A DNA stretch of 32,987 nt from Planctomycetota bacterium (GTDB taxonomy: Bacteria > Planctomycetota > J058). Numbering within the stretch: the stretch's first letter is position 1; each line of letters begins with the position of its first letter. Positions 8,882-18,603 of this stretch are shown here, piece after piece. A program made the position numbers and the translations under genes. The DNA lies in NCBI GenBank assembly GCA_003695705.1, contig RFHU01000260.1:1-32987 (forward strand), read 5' to 3'. The notes beneath the pieces are model-generated. The model was given only the letters and a program-made list of their open reading frames with translations, had not been told where the DNA came from and made no database searches.

Positions 8882-10402
8882 TCACCTCCCTTCCCGGAGC
8901 AGGCGGGCGCGGTGGGCAAGGACCCAGGGCCGAAGCCCGTTCCCGCCCGGAGCATCCGCCGCGCTCCGCGGCGAACGGCCCGCCTCCCAGGCGGCGACCG
9001 CCGCCGCCAAAGCGGCCAATCCGCCCGTCTCTGCGTCGAGCTCGGGGGCGGGCAGCGCGGCCACCCAAGGCTCGAGCCACTGGGTGTGGAAGGCGCCGGC
9101 CCGGAAGTCGGAGTCGCGGGCGAGGAGGCCGGCGAGCGGTAGGGTCGAGGGCAAGGCGCCCAGCGACGCTTCGTTCGCTGCCGCGGCCCAGCGCTCGACC
9201 GCCTCCGCGCGCGTCCGTCCCCAGGCGCACAGCTTGGCCACCAGCGAGTCGTAGTGGGGCGAGACCTGGGCCCCCTCGGTCAGGAAGGTGTCGACGCGCA
9301 CGAAGGGGCCGCCCGGCAGACGGAGGCCCCGCACCTCTCCCACGGCCGGGACGAAGCCGCGGAAGGGATCCTCGGCGTTCACGCGCAATTGGATGGCGTG
9401 TCCTCGGGGCGACCAGTCGGCTTGGGTGAGCCCGAGCCGCCCCGTTTCGGCGACCTCGAGTTGGGCGCGGACCAGGTCGATCCCCGTGCACAGCTCGGTC
9501 ACCGGGTGCTCCACCTGCAGGCGCGCGTTCACCTCGAGGAAGTAGAAGGCGCCGTCTTCGTCGACCAGGAACTCCACCGTGCCGGCGCCGCGGTAGGAGA
9601 CGGCTTCGGCGAGGGCCACGGCGGCTGCGCCCATGCGCTCCCGCAGCGCGGGAGTGGCGAAGGGCGAGGGGCTCTCCTCCACCACCTTCTGCGCTCTCCG
9701 CTGCAAGGAGCACTCGCGTTCGCCGAGGTGAACGGCGCGGCCCTGGCCGTCGCCCAGGATCTGGACCTCGATGTGCCGCGCGGGGCGAATGCACTTCTCC
9801 AGGTAGACCGCCGGGGCGCCGAAAGCGCTCTGGGCCTCGCCCATGGCCCTCTCGAGAGCAGGGCCCAGTTCGGCGAGGTCCTCCACCAGGCGAATCCCCT
9901 TGCCGCCGCCGCCTCCGACCGCCTTGAGGAGGAGGGGCACGCCCACCCGGGAGGCGACTTCGGCCACGTCGTCCGGCGCGACGGCTCCCTCGGAGCCGGA
10001 AGCGAGCGGAACACCGGCCTCCTGGGCAATGCGGCGCGCTTCGAGCTTGTCTCCGACCGCGGCGATGGACGCGGGGCTGGGGCCGATCCACACCAGGCCG
10101 GCGTCCTCGATGGCCTGCGCCGCCGCGGCGTTCTCGGCGAGAAAGCCGTAGCCCGGATGCACGGCGGTGGCGCCGGTCCGCCGGGCGGCCGCGATGATCT
10201 TCTCCACGTCGAGGTAGCTCTGGGCGGCCGGCGGGGGCCCGATGCACACCGAGCGGTCGGCGAGCTGAACGTGGAGGGCGTCGGCGTCGGCCTCCGAGTA
10301 GACGGCCACGGCCCGGCGCCCGGTCTCGCGGCAGGCTCGGATCACGCGGACGGCGATCTCCCCCCGGTTGGCGACGAGGACCGTTTCGGTGCGACCGCTC
10401 AC
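8882..10402 (-). CDS. accC: biotin carboxylase subunit of acyl-CoA carboxylase
   Basis: 506 residues. GTG at 10402 overlaps the TGA of the carboxyltransferase gene (GTGA), and the protein opens with [17 protein letters not shown], the canonical biotin carboxylase N terminus. Further family motifs are the ATP-grasp glycine loop ([12 protein letters not shown]), [19 protein letters not shown] and the active-site segment [14 protein letters not shown]. The enzyme uses ATP and bicarbonate to carboxylate carrier-bound biotin. It is longer than a minimal AccC (about 450 residues); the extra C-terminal part, rich in Ala, corresponds to the start of the linker seen in PccA-type alpha subunits. It lies in the middle of a three-gene operon. 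The symbol reflects family; substrate specificity is set by the carboxyltransferase. Confidence 0.95.
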   Translation of the reverse strand: MSGRTETVLVANRGEIAVRVIRACRETGRRAVAVYSEADADALHVQLADRSVCIGPPPAAQSYLDVEKIIAAARRTGATAVHPGYGFLAENAAAAQAIEDAGLVWIGPSPASIAAVGDKLEARRIAQEAGVPLASGSEGAVAPDDVAEVASRVGVPLLLKAVGGGGGKGIRLVEDLAELGPALERAMGEAQSAFGAPAVYLEKCIRPARHIEVQILGDGQGRAVHLGERECSLQRRAQKVVEESPSPFATPALRERMGAAAVALAEAVSYRGAGTVEFLVDEDGAFYFLEVNARLQVEHPVTELCTGIDLVRAQLEVAETGRLGLTQADWSPRGHAIQLRVNAEDPFRGFVPAVGEVRGLRLPGGPFVRVDTFLTEGAQVSPHYDSLVAKLCAWGRTRAEAVERWAAAANEASLGALPSTLPLAGLLARDSDFRAGAFHTQWLEPWVAALPAPELDAETGGLAALAAAVAAWEAGRSPRSAADAPGGNGLRPWVLAHRARLLREGR

Positions 10403-11949
10403 AGGGGAATGTTCCCGTGCTTCTTGGGGGGGTTCGTGTCGCGCTTGGTCTCGAGGAGTTCGAGGCCGCGCAGGAGGCGAGCACGGGTCTCGCGCGGGAA
10501 GATCACCTCGTCGACGTAGCCGAGTTTGGCCGCCGAGTAGGGGTCGCAGAACTTCTCCTCGTATTCCCGAGTCCGCCGCTCCAGTTCGGCCTGGGGGTCC
10601 TGGGCCTTCTGCAGCTCGCGGCGCCAGATGATCTCCACCGCCCCCTTGGCGCCCATGACCGCGATCTCGGCGGTGGGCCAGGCGAAGTTCAGGTCGCCCC
10701 GGATGTGCTTGCTCGACATGACGTCGTAGGCGCCGCCGTAGGCTTTGCGGGTAATGACCGTCAGCTTGGGGACGGTCGCCTCGCAGTAGGCGTAGAGGAG
10801 TTTGGCGCCGTGCTTGATGATTCCGCCGAACTCCTGGTCGGTGCCGGGCATGAAGCCCGGCACGTCGACGAAGGTCACCAGGGGAATGTTGAAGCAATCG
10901 CAGAAGCGAATGAAGCGGGCGGCCTTCTGGGAAGTCTTGATGTCCAACACGCCCGAGAGGGTGTTCGGCTGGTTGCCGACCACGCCCACGCTGCGGCCGC
11001 CGATGCGGGCGAAGCCCACGACGATGTTCTTGGCGAAGTCGGGTTGGACTTCGAGGAAGCTGTCCCGGTCGACGACCCTGCGGACCACGTCGAGCATGTC
11101 GTAAGGACGGGTGGGATCGCGAGGGACGAGGGTGTCGAGTTCGCGGGCGGCGCCCTCGCTGGGGGCCTCCCAGGAGGCGGCCCGCGGCGGGTCCTCGGTG
11201 TTGTTCGCAGGCAGGTAGGAAAGGAGCTCGCGGAGGAGCTGCAGGCAGGAGGCGTCGTCGGGGCGGGCGAAGTGGGCCACCCCACTGGTCCGGGCGTGGA
11301 CCTCGGGACCGCCGAGCCCGCCGTGGTCGACTTCCTCCCCGGTCACCGCCTTCACCACGCTGGGGCCGGTGACGTACATGTAGGAGCTGTCCTCGACCAT
11401 GGCAATGAAGTCCGTGATGGCCGGGGAGTAGACCGCGCCGCCGGCGCAGGGCCCCATGACCGCGGAGAGCTGCGGGATCACGCCCGAGCAGAGGGTGTTG
11501 CGCAGGAAGATGTCCGCGTAGCCACCGAGGCTCTCCACGCCCTCTTGGATGCGCGCGCCGCCCGAGTCGTTGAGGCCGATCACGGGGACACCGAGCTTGA
11601 GGGCGAGGTCCATGACCTTGCAGATCTTCTTCGCGTAGGCCCCCGAGAGCGAGCCGCCGAAGACGGTGAAGTCTTGCGAGAAGACCACCACCGGGCGGCC
11701 GTCGATGGTCCCGTGGCCCGTCACGACCCCGTCGCCGAGGACCTGCTTCTGCTCCATGCCGAAGTCGCGGCAGCGGTGCACCACGAAGGCGTCGAGCTCC
11801 TCGAAGCTGCCGGGGTCGAGCAGAAGCTCGACCCGCTCGCGAGCGGTGAGCTTGCCGCGCGCGTGCTGGGCGGCGATCCGCTCGGCGCCTCCGGCTTCCC
11901 GGGCCCGCGCCCGCAGCTCTTCGAGCTTCTGCAGTTTGGGATCGGACAC
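10399..11949 (-). CDS. pccB: acyl-CoA carboxylase carboxyltransferase subunit, probably propionyl-CoA carboxylase beta
   Basis: 516 residues. GTG start with a GAGGAGGAGC ribosome binding site; first gene of the operon. Both crotonase-like halves are intact: the N half has [23 protein letters not shown] and [12 protein letters not shown]; the C half has VDVPGFMPG, the [19 protein letters not shown] segment, [18 protein letters not shown], and the C terminus KKHGNIPL, which is typical of PccB. These motifs resemble human PCCB closely, so propionyl-CoA is the most likely substrate, giving methylmalonyl-CoA in propionate, odd-chain and branched-chain degradation. Acetyl-CoA or broader use cannot be excluded. 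It acts in the cytoplasm with the two downstream gene products. The start region faces the zinc-ribbon gene across 79 bp. Confidence 0.93.
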   Translation of the reverse strand: MSDPKLQKLEELRARAREAGGAERIAAQHARGKLTARERVELLLDPGSFEELDAFVVHRCRDFGMEQKQVLGDGVVTGHGTIDGRPVVVFSQDFTVFGGSLSGAYAKKICKVMDLALKLGVPVIGLNDSGGARIQEGVESLGGYADIFLRNTLCSGVIPQLSAVMGPCAGGAVYSPAITDFIAMVEDSSYMYVTGPSVVKAVTGEEVDHGGLGGPEVHARTSGVAHFARPDDASCLQLLRELLSYLPANNTEDPPRAASWEAPSEGAARELDTLVPRDPTRPYDMLDVVRRVVDRDSFLEVQPDFAKNIVVGFARIGGRSVGVVGNQPNTLSGVLDIKTSQKAARFIRFCDCFNIPLVTFVDVPGFMPGTDQEFGGIIKHGAKLLYAYCEATVPKLTVITRKAYGGAYDVMSSKHIRGDLNFAWPTAEIAVMGAKGAVEIIWRRELQKAQDPQAELERRTREYEEKFCDPYSAAKLGYVDEVIFPRETRARLLRGLELLETKRDTNPPKKHGNIPL

Positions 11950-11976
11950 CGCTCCTCCTCGCTGCGGGGCGCCGTT

Positions 11977-12000
11977 CTACCACACCGCCCGCGCTGGTAG
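11977..12000. promoter_or_regulatory. inverted repeat in divergent promoter region
   Basis: CTACCA at 11977-11982 and TGGTAG at 11995-12000 form a perfect 6-bp dyad with a 12-nt spacer, between the divergent carboxylase operon and zinc-ribbon gene. Spacing and position fit an operator for a dimeric regulator. A TAGACT hexamer (11998-12003) that could serve as -10 of the plus-strand gene overlaps the right arm. Function is inferred. Confidence 0.35.
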
Positions 12001-12028
12001 ACTGCTCGCCGCCGGAAGAGAGGACCGC

Positions 12029-12460
12029 GTGAGCGAGCACGACCTGCAGACGCCTGCCGAGGGCGCCGACCGCAGGCCCTGCCCTTACTGCGGCGAGGCG
12101 ATCCGCGCCGAGGCGATCAAGTGCCGCCACTGCGGCGAGCGCCTCGAGGGCGGGAAGCGTCCCCGCGGGCAAGCCTCCCAGCAGATCGAGCAAGCCGCGA
12201 CCCTCTCCTTGGTCTTCGGGCTGATCTCGCTCCTCGTGTGCCAGTGCCTCGCTCCGCTGGCGATCATCAAGGGAAACGAAGCCGCGCGCCTCGCCGCGGC
12301 CAGCCGCGAGCCCACGCCGGGCACGGCCACCGCGGGCAAGGTCCTCGGCTGGATCAGCCTGGCGATCGTGGGCCTCAGCGTGCTCGTCTACGGGGGGGTC
12401 ATCGCCTTCGCCCTCGTCGCCGGCACGGCGGGGGGCGGCCCCGGCGGCGCGGGGAGCTGA
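12029..12460 (+). CDS. zinc-ribbon, two-helix membrane protein (DUF4190-like)
   Basis: 143 residues from GTG at 12029 with GGAAGAGAGG 6-7 nt upstream. The N terminus carries a zinc ribbon, CPYC (18-21) and CRHC (32-35). After a basic linker come two membrane-spanning segments separated by a short loop: LSLVFGLISLLVCQCLAPLAI, then GKVLGWISLAIVGLSVLVYG, the layout of DUF4190-type small membrane proteins. The C terminus is Gly/Ala-rich. Bacterial proteins of this kind have no defined activity; the ribbon probably faces the cytoplasm. It is divergent from the carboxylase operon, which does not by itself suggest a shared role. Confidence 0.8.
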   Translation: MSEHDLQTPAEGADRRPCPYCGEAIRAEAIKCRHCGERLEGGKRPRGQASQQIEQAATLSLVFGLISLLVCQCLAPLAIIKGNEAARLAAASREPTPGTATAGKVLGWISLAIVGLSVLVYGGVIAFALVAGTAGGGPGGAGS

Positions 12461-12796
12461 GGCCCGCCCGAGAAGCCCTGACTTCGTTGCTCGTCGGTCA
12501 CAACCAGAAGGTTGCTGGACCTCCTCGCGCTCGCCAGAACTTCTTCAACGGGCTGCTAAGGTCCGGGCGAGCGCCTGGAGCGTCCTTCGGCGCCGGCAGG
12601 GCGTTCCGGGACGGGGCCGGCGAGCGGTCCGCGCGGTCGGAGGGAGCCGAAGGGCCCGCGCGCCCGGGCAGCGGGCCCGCGAAGAGCCGGCGAGGGCGCG
12701 GTGCGCCCCGCACCCGCGCCCCGCACCCGCGCCAGGCCCCCCGCGCCCACCCCTCGCGCCCTATGCTGGGCGGGCGTCGCGGCGAAAGGAGGCCCG
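12461..12796 (+). other. intergenic leader of the metallo-hydrolase gene
   Basis: 336 bp without a convincing gene. It contains a perfect 13-bp tandem duplication (CCGCACCCGCGCC at 12708-12720 and 12721-12733) and a -10-like TATGCT at 12762-12767, 29 nt before the GTG of the next gene. No tRNA or clear terminator hairpin was seen. Confidence 0.45.
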
Positions 12797-13537
12797 GTGA
12801 TCGTCGTTCGGAGCATGGACCCGCGCTGGCTGTCGAACACATGGTTGGTGGCCGACCGCCCCGGCGGGAACGCCGTCTTGGTGGACACGGGGGCTCCGCC
12901 CGAGCCCATCCTGGCGAAAGTCCGCGAACTCGAACTGACGGTGACCCACGCCCTCTTGACGCACCACCACATCGATCACGTCGTCCACGGCGACCGCTAC
13001 CGGGAGGCCTGCGGCTGCCTGTCCTGCGGGCATCCGCGCGAGCGGGACCTGTTCGGCGCGCTCGACCTCGAACTCGAGCACGGAGACGAGGTCGAGAGCG
13101 GGGGGTTGCGCGTCCGCGCGCTGCACATTCCCGGCCACACCCGCGGACAGCTCGCCTTCCTCGTCAACGAGGAACGCGTGTTCACCGGCGATACCCTCTT
13201 CCGCGGGAGCGTGGGCGGGACGACGGGGCCGGGCCACACCACCTGCGAAGACCTCAAGCACTCCATCCTCGAAGTCCTCCTCCGCCTCCCCCCCGAGACC
13301 GTCGTCCATCCCGGGCACCAGGGCGAGACCACGGTCGGGGAGGAACTCGAGCGCAACCCCTTCGTCCGCTGCTGGCGGGGGCTGGACTCGCCGAGCGAGC
13401 GGCCCTGCCGCGCCCTCGGGCGCCCCGCGACCCTCCTCCTGCGCGCTGCGGACTACGACGGCGGAAGCAAGTGCTGGGTCCGCTTCGAGGGCGGAGACGA
13501 GGCCGTGGTGCCGGGCTCGCGCGTAGTGGACGCCTAG
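12797..13537 (+). CDS. MBL-fold metallo-hydrolase, glyoxalase II-like
   Basis: 246 residues. The GTG at 12797 was chosen for its AAAGGAGG ribosome binding site (12785-12792); the frame continues upstream, but that part is low-complexity Arg/Pro. The metal-binding motif HxHxDH is complete (His56, His58, Asp60, His61) and is followed by IPGHTRGQ, FTGDTLFR and a late HPGHQGET, the remaining ligands of a binuclear zinc or iron site. Gene length and motif order match the glyoxalase II/thioesterase-like group, which hydrolyses thioester or lactone substrates in the cytoplasm; the final 50 residues form a small beta-rich tail. It is monocistronic: the next gene converges. The substrate cannot be read from sequence. 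Confidence 0.88.
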   Translation: MIVVRSMDPRWLSNTWLVADRPGGNAVLVDTGAPPEPILAKVRELELTVTHALLTHHHIDHVVHGDRYREACGCLSCGHPRERDLFGALDLELEHGDEVESGGLRVRALHIPGHTRGQLAFLVNEERVFTGDTLFRGSVGGTTGPGHTTCEDLKHSILEVLLRLPPETVVHPGHQGETTVGEELERNPFVRCWRGLDSPSERPCRALGRPATLLLRAADYDGGSKCWVRFEGGDEAVVPGSRVVDA

Positions 13538-13687
13538 GGACCGCGAGAGGGAACCCCGTGGCACCCCGCGTACGCCAGGCCCCCTACCCCGCCACCGACT
13601 TCGGAAGGCAGCGACGAAGCGCGCGCCCCGAGGCCCGTACCGGCCGGGCACGGACGCGGGGCGTGAGGGGGAGCCGCCCCGGAGCGT

Positions 13688-14350
13688 TCAGCGCCTGGTG
13701 AAGACCTGCGCCCAGGTCGGGCGACCGCGCGCAACGCCCACGCCCAGGTGGGTGAAGGCTGGGTGGAGGATGTTCGCGCGGTGCCCCGGCGAGTTCATCC
13801 AGGCGGTCACCACCTCCGCGGGGGTGGCCTGCCCGAACGCAATGTTCTCACCGCTGGCGGTGAAGCCGCTCGCGCCCAGCATCACGAGTCGGTCGTAGGG
13901 GCTCCAGCCCTCGGGGGTGAAATGGTCGAAGAAGCCCCGCCCCTCCATGTCCTCGCAGTGGGCCTTGGCGGCGCGCTCGGCCTCGAGATCGTATTGGAGG
14001 GGGCGCAGGCCGCGGGCCACGCGCTCTTGGTTGGTGAGCGCGAGCACCTGCTGCGCCCAGGCGGCTTCGCGGACGTCGTGGGTCTTGAGGGGGTTTCCGA
14101 AGGCGTCGCCTTGGTACCAGAAGCGCGAGCCGACCTGCCCCGTGGAGGGCGCGGCCGGGGCGCTCGGGCCGGGGGACGCGCTCTGGAGTCCCCCGCCGGG
14201 CGAACCCGTGGGACCCGTAACCACCGTCCCCGTCGGTGCGGTGGCCCCCGCGGCGGAGTGCCGGGTCGGGTCCTTCTCGGGTCGGTTGCAGCCCCAAAGG
14301 GCTAGGAGCAGGAAGGCGCACAGCCAACGGCGAAGTGCGTCTGTGGGCAT
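13688..14350 (-). CDS. CAP-domain (SCP/PR-1-like) lipoprotein
   Basis: 220 residues from ATG at 14350, with GGAGAGG as ribosome binding site. A lipoprotein signal peptide ends at LWGC with Cys21 as the lipidated residue. A Gly/Pro/Ser/Thr-rich linker (about 30-75) leads to a CAP domain (about 95-218). The domain shows LTNQERVARGLRPL, the His-containing HCEDM helix, FFDHFTPEGWSPYDRL, the GENIAFG segment, WMNSPGHRANIL and the final GVGVARGRPTWAQVF strand, all typical of bacterial CAP proteins (PF00188). These are envelope proteins of mostly unknown function; some bind lipids or act as proteases. It converges with the metallo-hydrolase gene across 150 bp in which I see no gene. Confidence 0.9.
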   Translation of the reverse strand: MPTDALRRWLCAFLLLALWGCNRPEKDPTRHSAAGATAPTGTVVTGPTGSPGGGLQSASPGPSAPAAPSTGQVGSRFWYQGDAFGNPLKTHDVREAAWAQQVLALTNQERVARGLRPLQYDLEAERAAKAHCEDMEGRGFFDHFTPEGWSPYDRLVMLGASGFTASGENIAFGQATPAEVVTAWMNSPGHRANILHPAFTHLGVGVARGRPTWAQVFTRR

Positions 14351-14493
14351 GGTGGACCTCTCCTCGCCAAGCCCTTGGGGTCTCTTCGACGAGGGTTTCC
14401 TCGCCCGAGGGCGCACCAAGGGAGCGCGCCGCCCCCGACCGGACGCGCAGGCGCCGCCCCAGGACCGCAAGGTCTTGCTGTCGTGCCGGTTGC

Positions 14494-14522
14494 AAAAAAA
14501 GCAGGCGAGCCGAAACCGCCGC
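14494..14522 (-). terminator. intrinsic-terminator-shaped hairpin with T7 run on the minus strand
   Basis: Read on the minus strand, GCGGCG (14522-14517) pairs with CGCC and GC (14507-14501) with one bulged T. The loop is 9 nt and seven T residues follow at 14500-14494, the only such run I saw in this GC-rich window. It lies in the leader of the EF-hand gene and points towards the CAP lipoprotein gene. It could stop antisense transcripts before they enter the lipoprotein gene, or act as an attenuator if that gene's promoter lies further right. Confidence 0.4.
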
Positions 14523-14565
14523 GGACGGCGCGCGTTCGTTCGAGTGAGCCCACGAGGAGACGCCC

Positions 14566-15393
14566 ATGAAGACCCGCCTGACCCTTTCCCTCGCATGCCT
14601 GCTCTCCGCCCCGGCCTTCGCGCAGGACCCCGGCGACGCTCCGCGCCCCATGCCTCCCCAGCGCGATGGCGAGCGACGGCAGCGGATCCTGAAGCGCTTC
14701 GACAAGGACGGCGACGGCAAGTTGAACCAGGCCGAGCGCGAGGCGCTGCGCCGGACGGCCCGTCGTCGGGGCCTCGGCCGCGACCGCGACGGCCAGGGAC
14801 GGGGACACCACCTGCGGGAACGGATCCTGAAGCGCTTCGACCAGGACGGGGACGGCAAGCTGTCGGACGAGGAGCGCAAGGCCGCGCGGGAAGCGCTGCG
14901 CGAGCGACGGGCCAAGCTGATCGAGCGCTTCGACCGGGACGGCGACGGCAAACTGAACGAAGCCGAGCGGAAGGCCGCACGCAAGGCCGCCCGCGAGCGC
15001 CGGCGCGAACGGATCCGGAAGCGCTTCGACCAGGACGGCGACGGCAAGTTGTCGGACGAGGAGCGCAAGGCCGCGCGCAAGGCTCGCCGGGAACACCGCA
15101 AAGAGCACTGGCGCGACCGCTTCGACCGCAACGACGACGGCAAGCTCGGCCCCCGCGAGCGGAAGGCCGCCCGCAAGGCGCGCAAGCACCGCGGCCGCGT
15201 CCGCGACCGCTTCGACCGCAACGACGACGGCAAGCTCGGCCCCCGCGAGCGGCGGCGGGCCCGTCGCTGGGGCCGGCGGCACCGGCGCGGCGGCGACGAC
15301 GGACCGGGACGCCGCGTGCGACGGCGCGGCCGGGACGGGCAGCGCCCCGGCCGCGGCCGCGGTCGAGCCCGCGGCGGACGTCGCGCCTTCTGA
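14566..15393 (+). CDS. secreted, very basic protein with six EF-hand calcium-binding loops
   Basis: 275 residues. The ATG has GAGGAG upstream; residues 1-19 are a signal peptide ending AFA before Gln20. Six EF-hand loops of the D-x-(D/N)-x-D-G-x-L-x-x-x-E type lie at 46-57, 92-103, 123-134, 155-166, 187-198 and 217-228, all with Glu at position 12. From the second loop they recur every 30-32 residues; the larger first gap contains a degenerate loop (DRDGQGRG, 73-80). The intervening helices and the C-terminal 45 residues are rich in Arg, Lys and Gly, giving a strong positive charge. It should bind calcium outside the cytoplasm; the basic tail could bind polyanions such as polysaccharide, DNA or mineral phases (inference). 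The last two loops are encoded by identical DNA, suggesting recent repeat duplication. Confidence 0.88.
   Translation: MKTRLTLSLACLLSAPAFAQDPGDAPRPMPPQRDGERRQRILKRFDKDGDGKLNQAEREALRRTARRRGLGRDRDGQGRGHHLRERILKRFDQDGDGKLSDEERKAAREALRERRAKLIERFDRDGDGKLNEAERKAARKAARERRRERIRKRFDQDGDGKLSDEERKAARKARREHRKEHWRDRFDRNDDGKLGPRERKAARKARKHRGRVRDRFDRNDDGKLGPRERRRARRWGRRHRRGGDDGPGRRVRRRGRDGQRPGRGRGRARGGRRAF
15112..15252 (+). repeat. 51-bp perfect direct repeat encoding the last two EF-hands
   Basis: Positions 15112-15162 and 15202-15252 are identical over 51 bp, with a 90-bp period (30 residues). Synonymous positions are conserved too, which points to recent duplication or gene conversion rather than selection on protein alone. 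Confidence 0.8.
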
Positions 15394-15449
15394 CCCTCGC
15401 TTGCGCCGCCGGGCGCAGCGAAATCCAGCCCCACTCCAGCACCACGGCG

Positions 15450-15478
15450 AAGGGAGCGGCGCACGGCGCCGCTCCCTT
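15450..15478 (+). terminator. intrinsic terminator after the EF-hand gene, possibly bidirectional
   Basis: A perfect 13-bp stem: AAGGGAGCGGCGC (15450-15462) pairs with GCGCCGCTCCCTT (15466-15478) around a 3-nt ACG loop. On the plus strand it continues TCGTTCG, a modest T-rich tail. It lies 57 bp after the EF-hand stop and 9 bp beyond the end of the convergent kinase gene, so it can serve both. Confidence 0.7.
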
Positions 15479-15487
15479 TCGTTCGCG

Positions 15488-16452
<965 letters not shown>

Positions 16453-16456
<4 letters not shown>

Positions 16457-17655
16457 GGCGTGGCCTTTCCCTCGTCGGCTTCCGACGCGCAGGTCCGGGG
16501 CGCCTTGCGAGGCCAGTAGGCGGTGCCCATCAGCGGGCGCGCCGCGATGTCGGTCAGGGTCAGGATGAGGGCGAGGGCCGCGAGCACCGCCAGCGAGGGA
16601 AGCGGCCAGATCAGGACCGTGCCCCCCACGACCCCGAGGAGGCCCCCGAGGAGGGTAATGAACGAGAGCTTGTCGTCGGAGAACTCGAGGAAACCGGCTT
16701 CGAGCTGCTCGGTGGTCACGGTGGAGAGCTGCTCGAGAACGATGGCCCGCACGTCCACCTCACGCACCAGTCCCATGAGCATGGTCGTGAGCACGTGGTC
16801 GATCTGCTCCTGGCGAGCCTCGAGGGCAGCCGGTACTCGCTCGACGATCTCGTCCAGCGAACCGAGCCCCTCGTCGAGGGTCCGGTCGAGTCCTTCGATC
16901 TCGCGGTTGAGGAGTTCGATCAGGGGAGCGCGCCACACGTCCTTGAGCTTGCGCACCAGCCAGGTCTTGAAGGAGGAGCCGGCGAACTCCTCGAGCCGCT
17001 GTACGGCCGTCTCCGAGAGGCGGGCGCGGAAGTCGGGGTCCGAGGTCAGGTCGGCCACGTAGCCGAGGATCATGTCTCGGAGGTCGCGCTTGAATTCGGG
17101 GGTGTGCACCACGTCGCGCAGCTTGCCGATGAACGCGTCGCTGAAGCGGTGGACGATGCGGGTCTCGTGGATCTTCTGCTCGATGAGCTCTTCGTTGATG
17201 AGCTTCTCGAGCACTTCGTCGGCGACCTTCTGGATCAGCTGGTCGCGCTGCGAGGGGATCAGCCCCTGCCCGAAGACGGGGCGCGGCTCGCGGGGCCAGA
17301 AGAGCATCTTGATGGCCACCCAGTTGGTCCCGAAGCCGATCATGCCCGCCACCGAGCACGAGCGGAGCAGGCCCCAGGGATCGGGCCACAGCAGCGAGAT
17401 GCAAAAGCCGAGGGCGCAGAGAGGAAAGAAAACCTTGAGGGCCACGCGCAGCCCCCAGCCGGTGGAGAAGGCGAGCTTCTCGAAGGTGTAGGGCGATGGG
17501 GCCTGGGGGCTGGGATCGAAGGGGAGCATGGTCTTGTGGTGGACCATGCGTCGGCGGTACTTCTCGAAGAGCTCGAGGAGCCCAACGCGCCGCACCTGCT
17601 CCGCCCAAGACGGAGGGCGCAGGCGAGCGGGTGCGTCGTCGCGCTCGGGGCTCAA
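16453..17655 (-). CDS. DUF445 family membrane protein
   Basis: 400 residues from TTG at 17655, chosen because it forms a TTGA overlap with the upstream SDR stop and has GGAGGGG about 5 nt before it; the next candidate is ATG at residue 37. Two membrane segments lie at about 69-90 and 95-113, the second ending in GFGTNWVAIKMLFWP, the hallmark DUF445 motif (usually TNWLAIKMLF-x-P), followed by a GLIPSQRDQLIQKVADEV helix. A long, charged helical middle part (about 120-335) leads to two more hydrophobic segments near the C terminus (about 337-380). DUF445 proteins (YjiN/YheB relatives) have no established biochemical role. Compared with typical members it has a soluble N-terminal extension of about 65 residues. 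Confidence 0.88.
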
Positions 17656-18494
17656 CGATCCCCTCCGCCGTTCGGCTCCCGGCGCACGACACGCCGGTAG
17701 CGGGCCGCAAGGCGCGCCGCCAAGAGTTCGGCCAACCAGGGAGCCCAGCGGGCGAGCGCGGCGACGAGCCGGGCGTGTCCTCCGACGACGATGACGCCGC
17801 GATTGCGGCGGATGCCTCGTAGGATGGCCCGGGCGCAGGCCTCGGGGCTCAGCCCCAGCCAGGCGACCTCCGCCGCCGCCCGCGCGCGGTCGGCGTTCAC
17901 CATGCGGGTCCGCTCGACGATGCCCGTGCGCACGTAGCCGGGGCAGGCGACGCTGACCCGGACGCCGTGGGCACGGGCCTCGGCGCGCAGGGAGGTCGAG
18001 AGCCCGACCACGGCGTGCTTGGAGGCGGCGTAGGCGGTGAGGTGCGGACTCGGCGCCAGCCCGGCGAGGGAAGCCGTGTTGACGATGTGCCCCCACCCCT
18101 GGCGGACCATGAGGGGGTAGGCGGCCAGCACGCCGTGAAGCACGCCGCGCAGGTTGACGTCGAGCACGCGCTCCCACTCCGCGGGGGCGAGTTCGTGGGC
18201 TTCGCCCACCAGGCCGACGCCCGCGTTGTTGAAGAGGTAATCCAACCGGCCCGCGGACTTCGCGGTGTCTTCCACCAACTCCCGCACGGCGGGGGCCGAG
18301 GCGACGTCGAGGGCGGCCGCGCGGGCGCGGAGGCCCTCGCCGACGAGCCTCGCGGCGACCGCCGCAGCGCCCGCCGCGTCGAGGTCGGCGAGGACCACCG
18401 AGGCGCCCGCGCGGGCGAGGGCCTCGGCGAGGGCCCGACCGATGCCCGAGGCGGCGCCGGTGACGATGGCGGTGCGGTCGGCGAAGCCCTGCAC
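17652..18494 (-). CDS. short-chain dehydrogenase/reductase (SDR)
   Basis: 280 residues from GTG at 18494, with an AAAAGGGGG site just before it. Classical SDR motifs: the cofactor loop TGAASGIG (12-19), Asp37 at the end of beta-2 (favours NAD over NADP), NNAG (89-92), Asn114, and the catalytic Ser142, Tyr155 and Lys159 in YAASK. PGYVRTGI follows the catalytic region. A C-terminal hydrophobic and basic helix (about 245-272) could associate with the membrane, as in SDRs acting on lipids or retinoid-like substrates. Substrate unknown. It is the first gene of the operon with the DUF445 protein and kinase, and divergent from the coiled-coil gene. Confidence 0.92.
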   Translation of the reverse strand: MQGFADRTAIVTGAASGIGRALAEALARAGASVVLADLDAAGAAAVAARLVGEGLRARAAALDVASAPAVRELVEDTAKSAGRLDYLFNNAGVGLVGEAHELAPAEWERVLDVNLRGVLHGVLAAYPLMVRQGWGHIVNTASLAGLAPSPHLTAYAASKHAVVGLSTSLRAEARAHGVRVSVACPGYVRTGIVERTRMVNADRARAAAEVAWLGLSPEACARAILRGIRRNRGVIVVGGHARLVAALARWAPWLAELLAARLAARYRRVVRREPNGGGDR

Positions 18495-18506
18495 GCCCCC
18501 CTTTTA

Positions 18507-18527
18507 ACCTCCTCTCCCAGCGGAGGT
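18507..18527. promoter_or_regulatory. inverted repeat between divergent SDR and coiled-coil genes
   Basis: ACCTCC (18507-18512) and GGAGGT (18522-18527) form a 6-bp dyad with a 9-nt spacer, flanked by TTTTAA on the left and AAGGGAGG on the right. The 109-bp divergent region must hold promoters for both genes; the dyad is a possible operator, but purine-rich Shine-Dalgarno-like sequence alone could explain it. Confidence 0.25.
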
Positions 18528-18603
18528 AAGGGAGGCCGAGCCTGCCCGCCGCGATGAAGCTACCCTGCGGGGTTGGGAAGGGTCCCCGCGTCGGGAGGCG
18601 GCC

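Noticed and set aside
8342-11949. Methylmalonyl-CoA or oxaloacetate decarboxylase sodium pump
   Set aside because: A complete ATP-grasp biotin carboxylase is present and no membrane beta subunit is seen, which fits a carboxylase rather than a decarboxylase.
12461-12796. Small minus-strand protein (12498-12842) in the intergenic region
   Set aside because: It lacks a ribosome binding site and recognisable features, and runs antisense into the metallo-hydrolase start.
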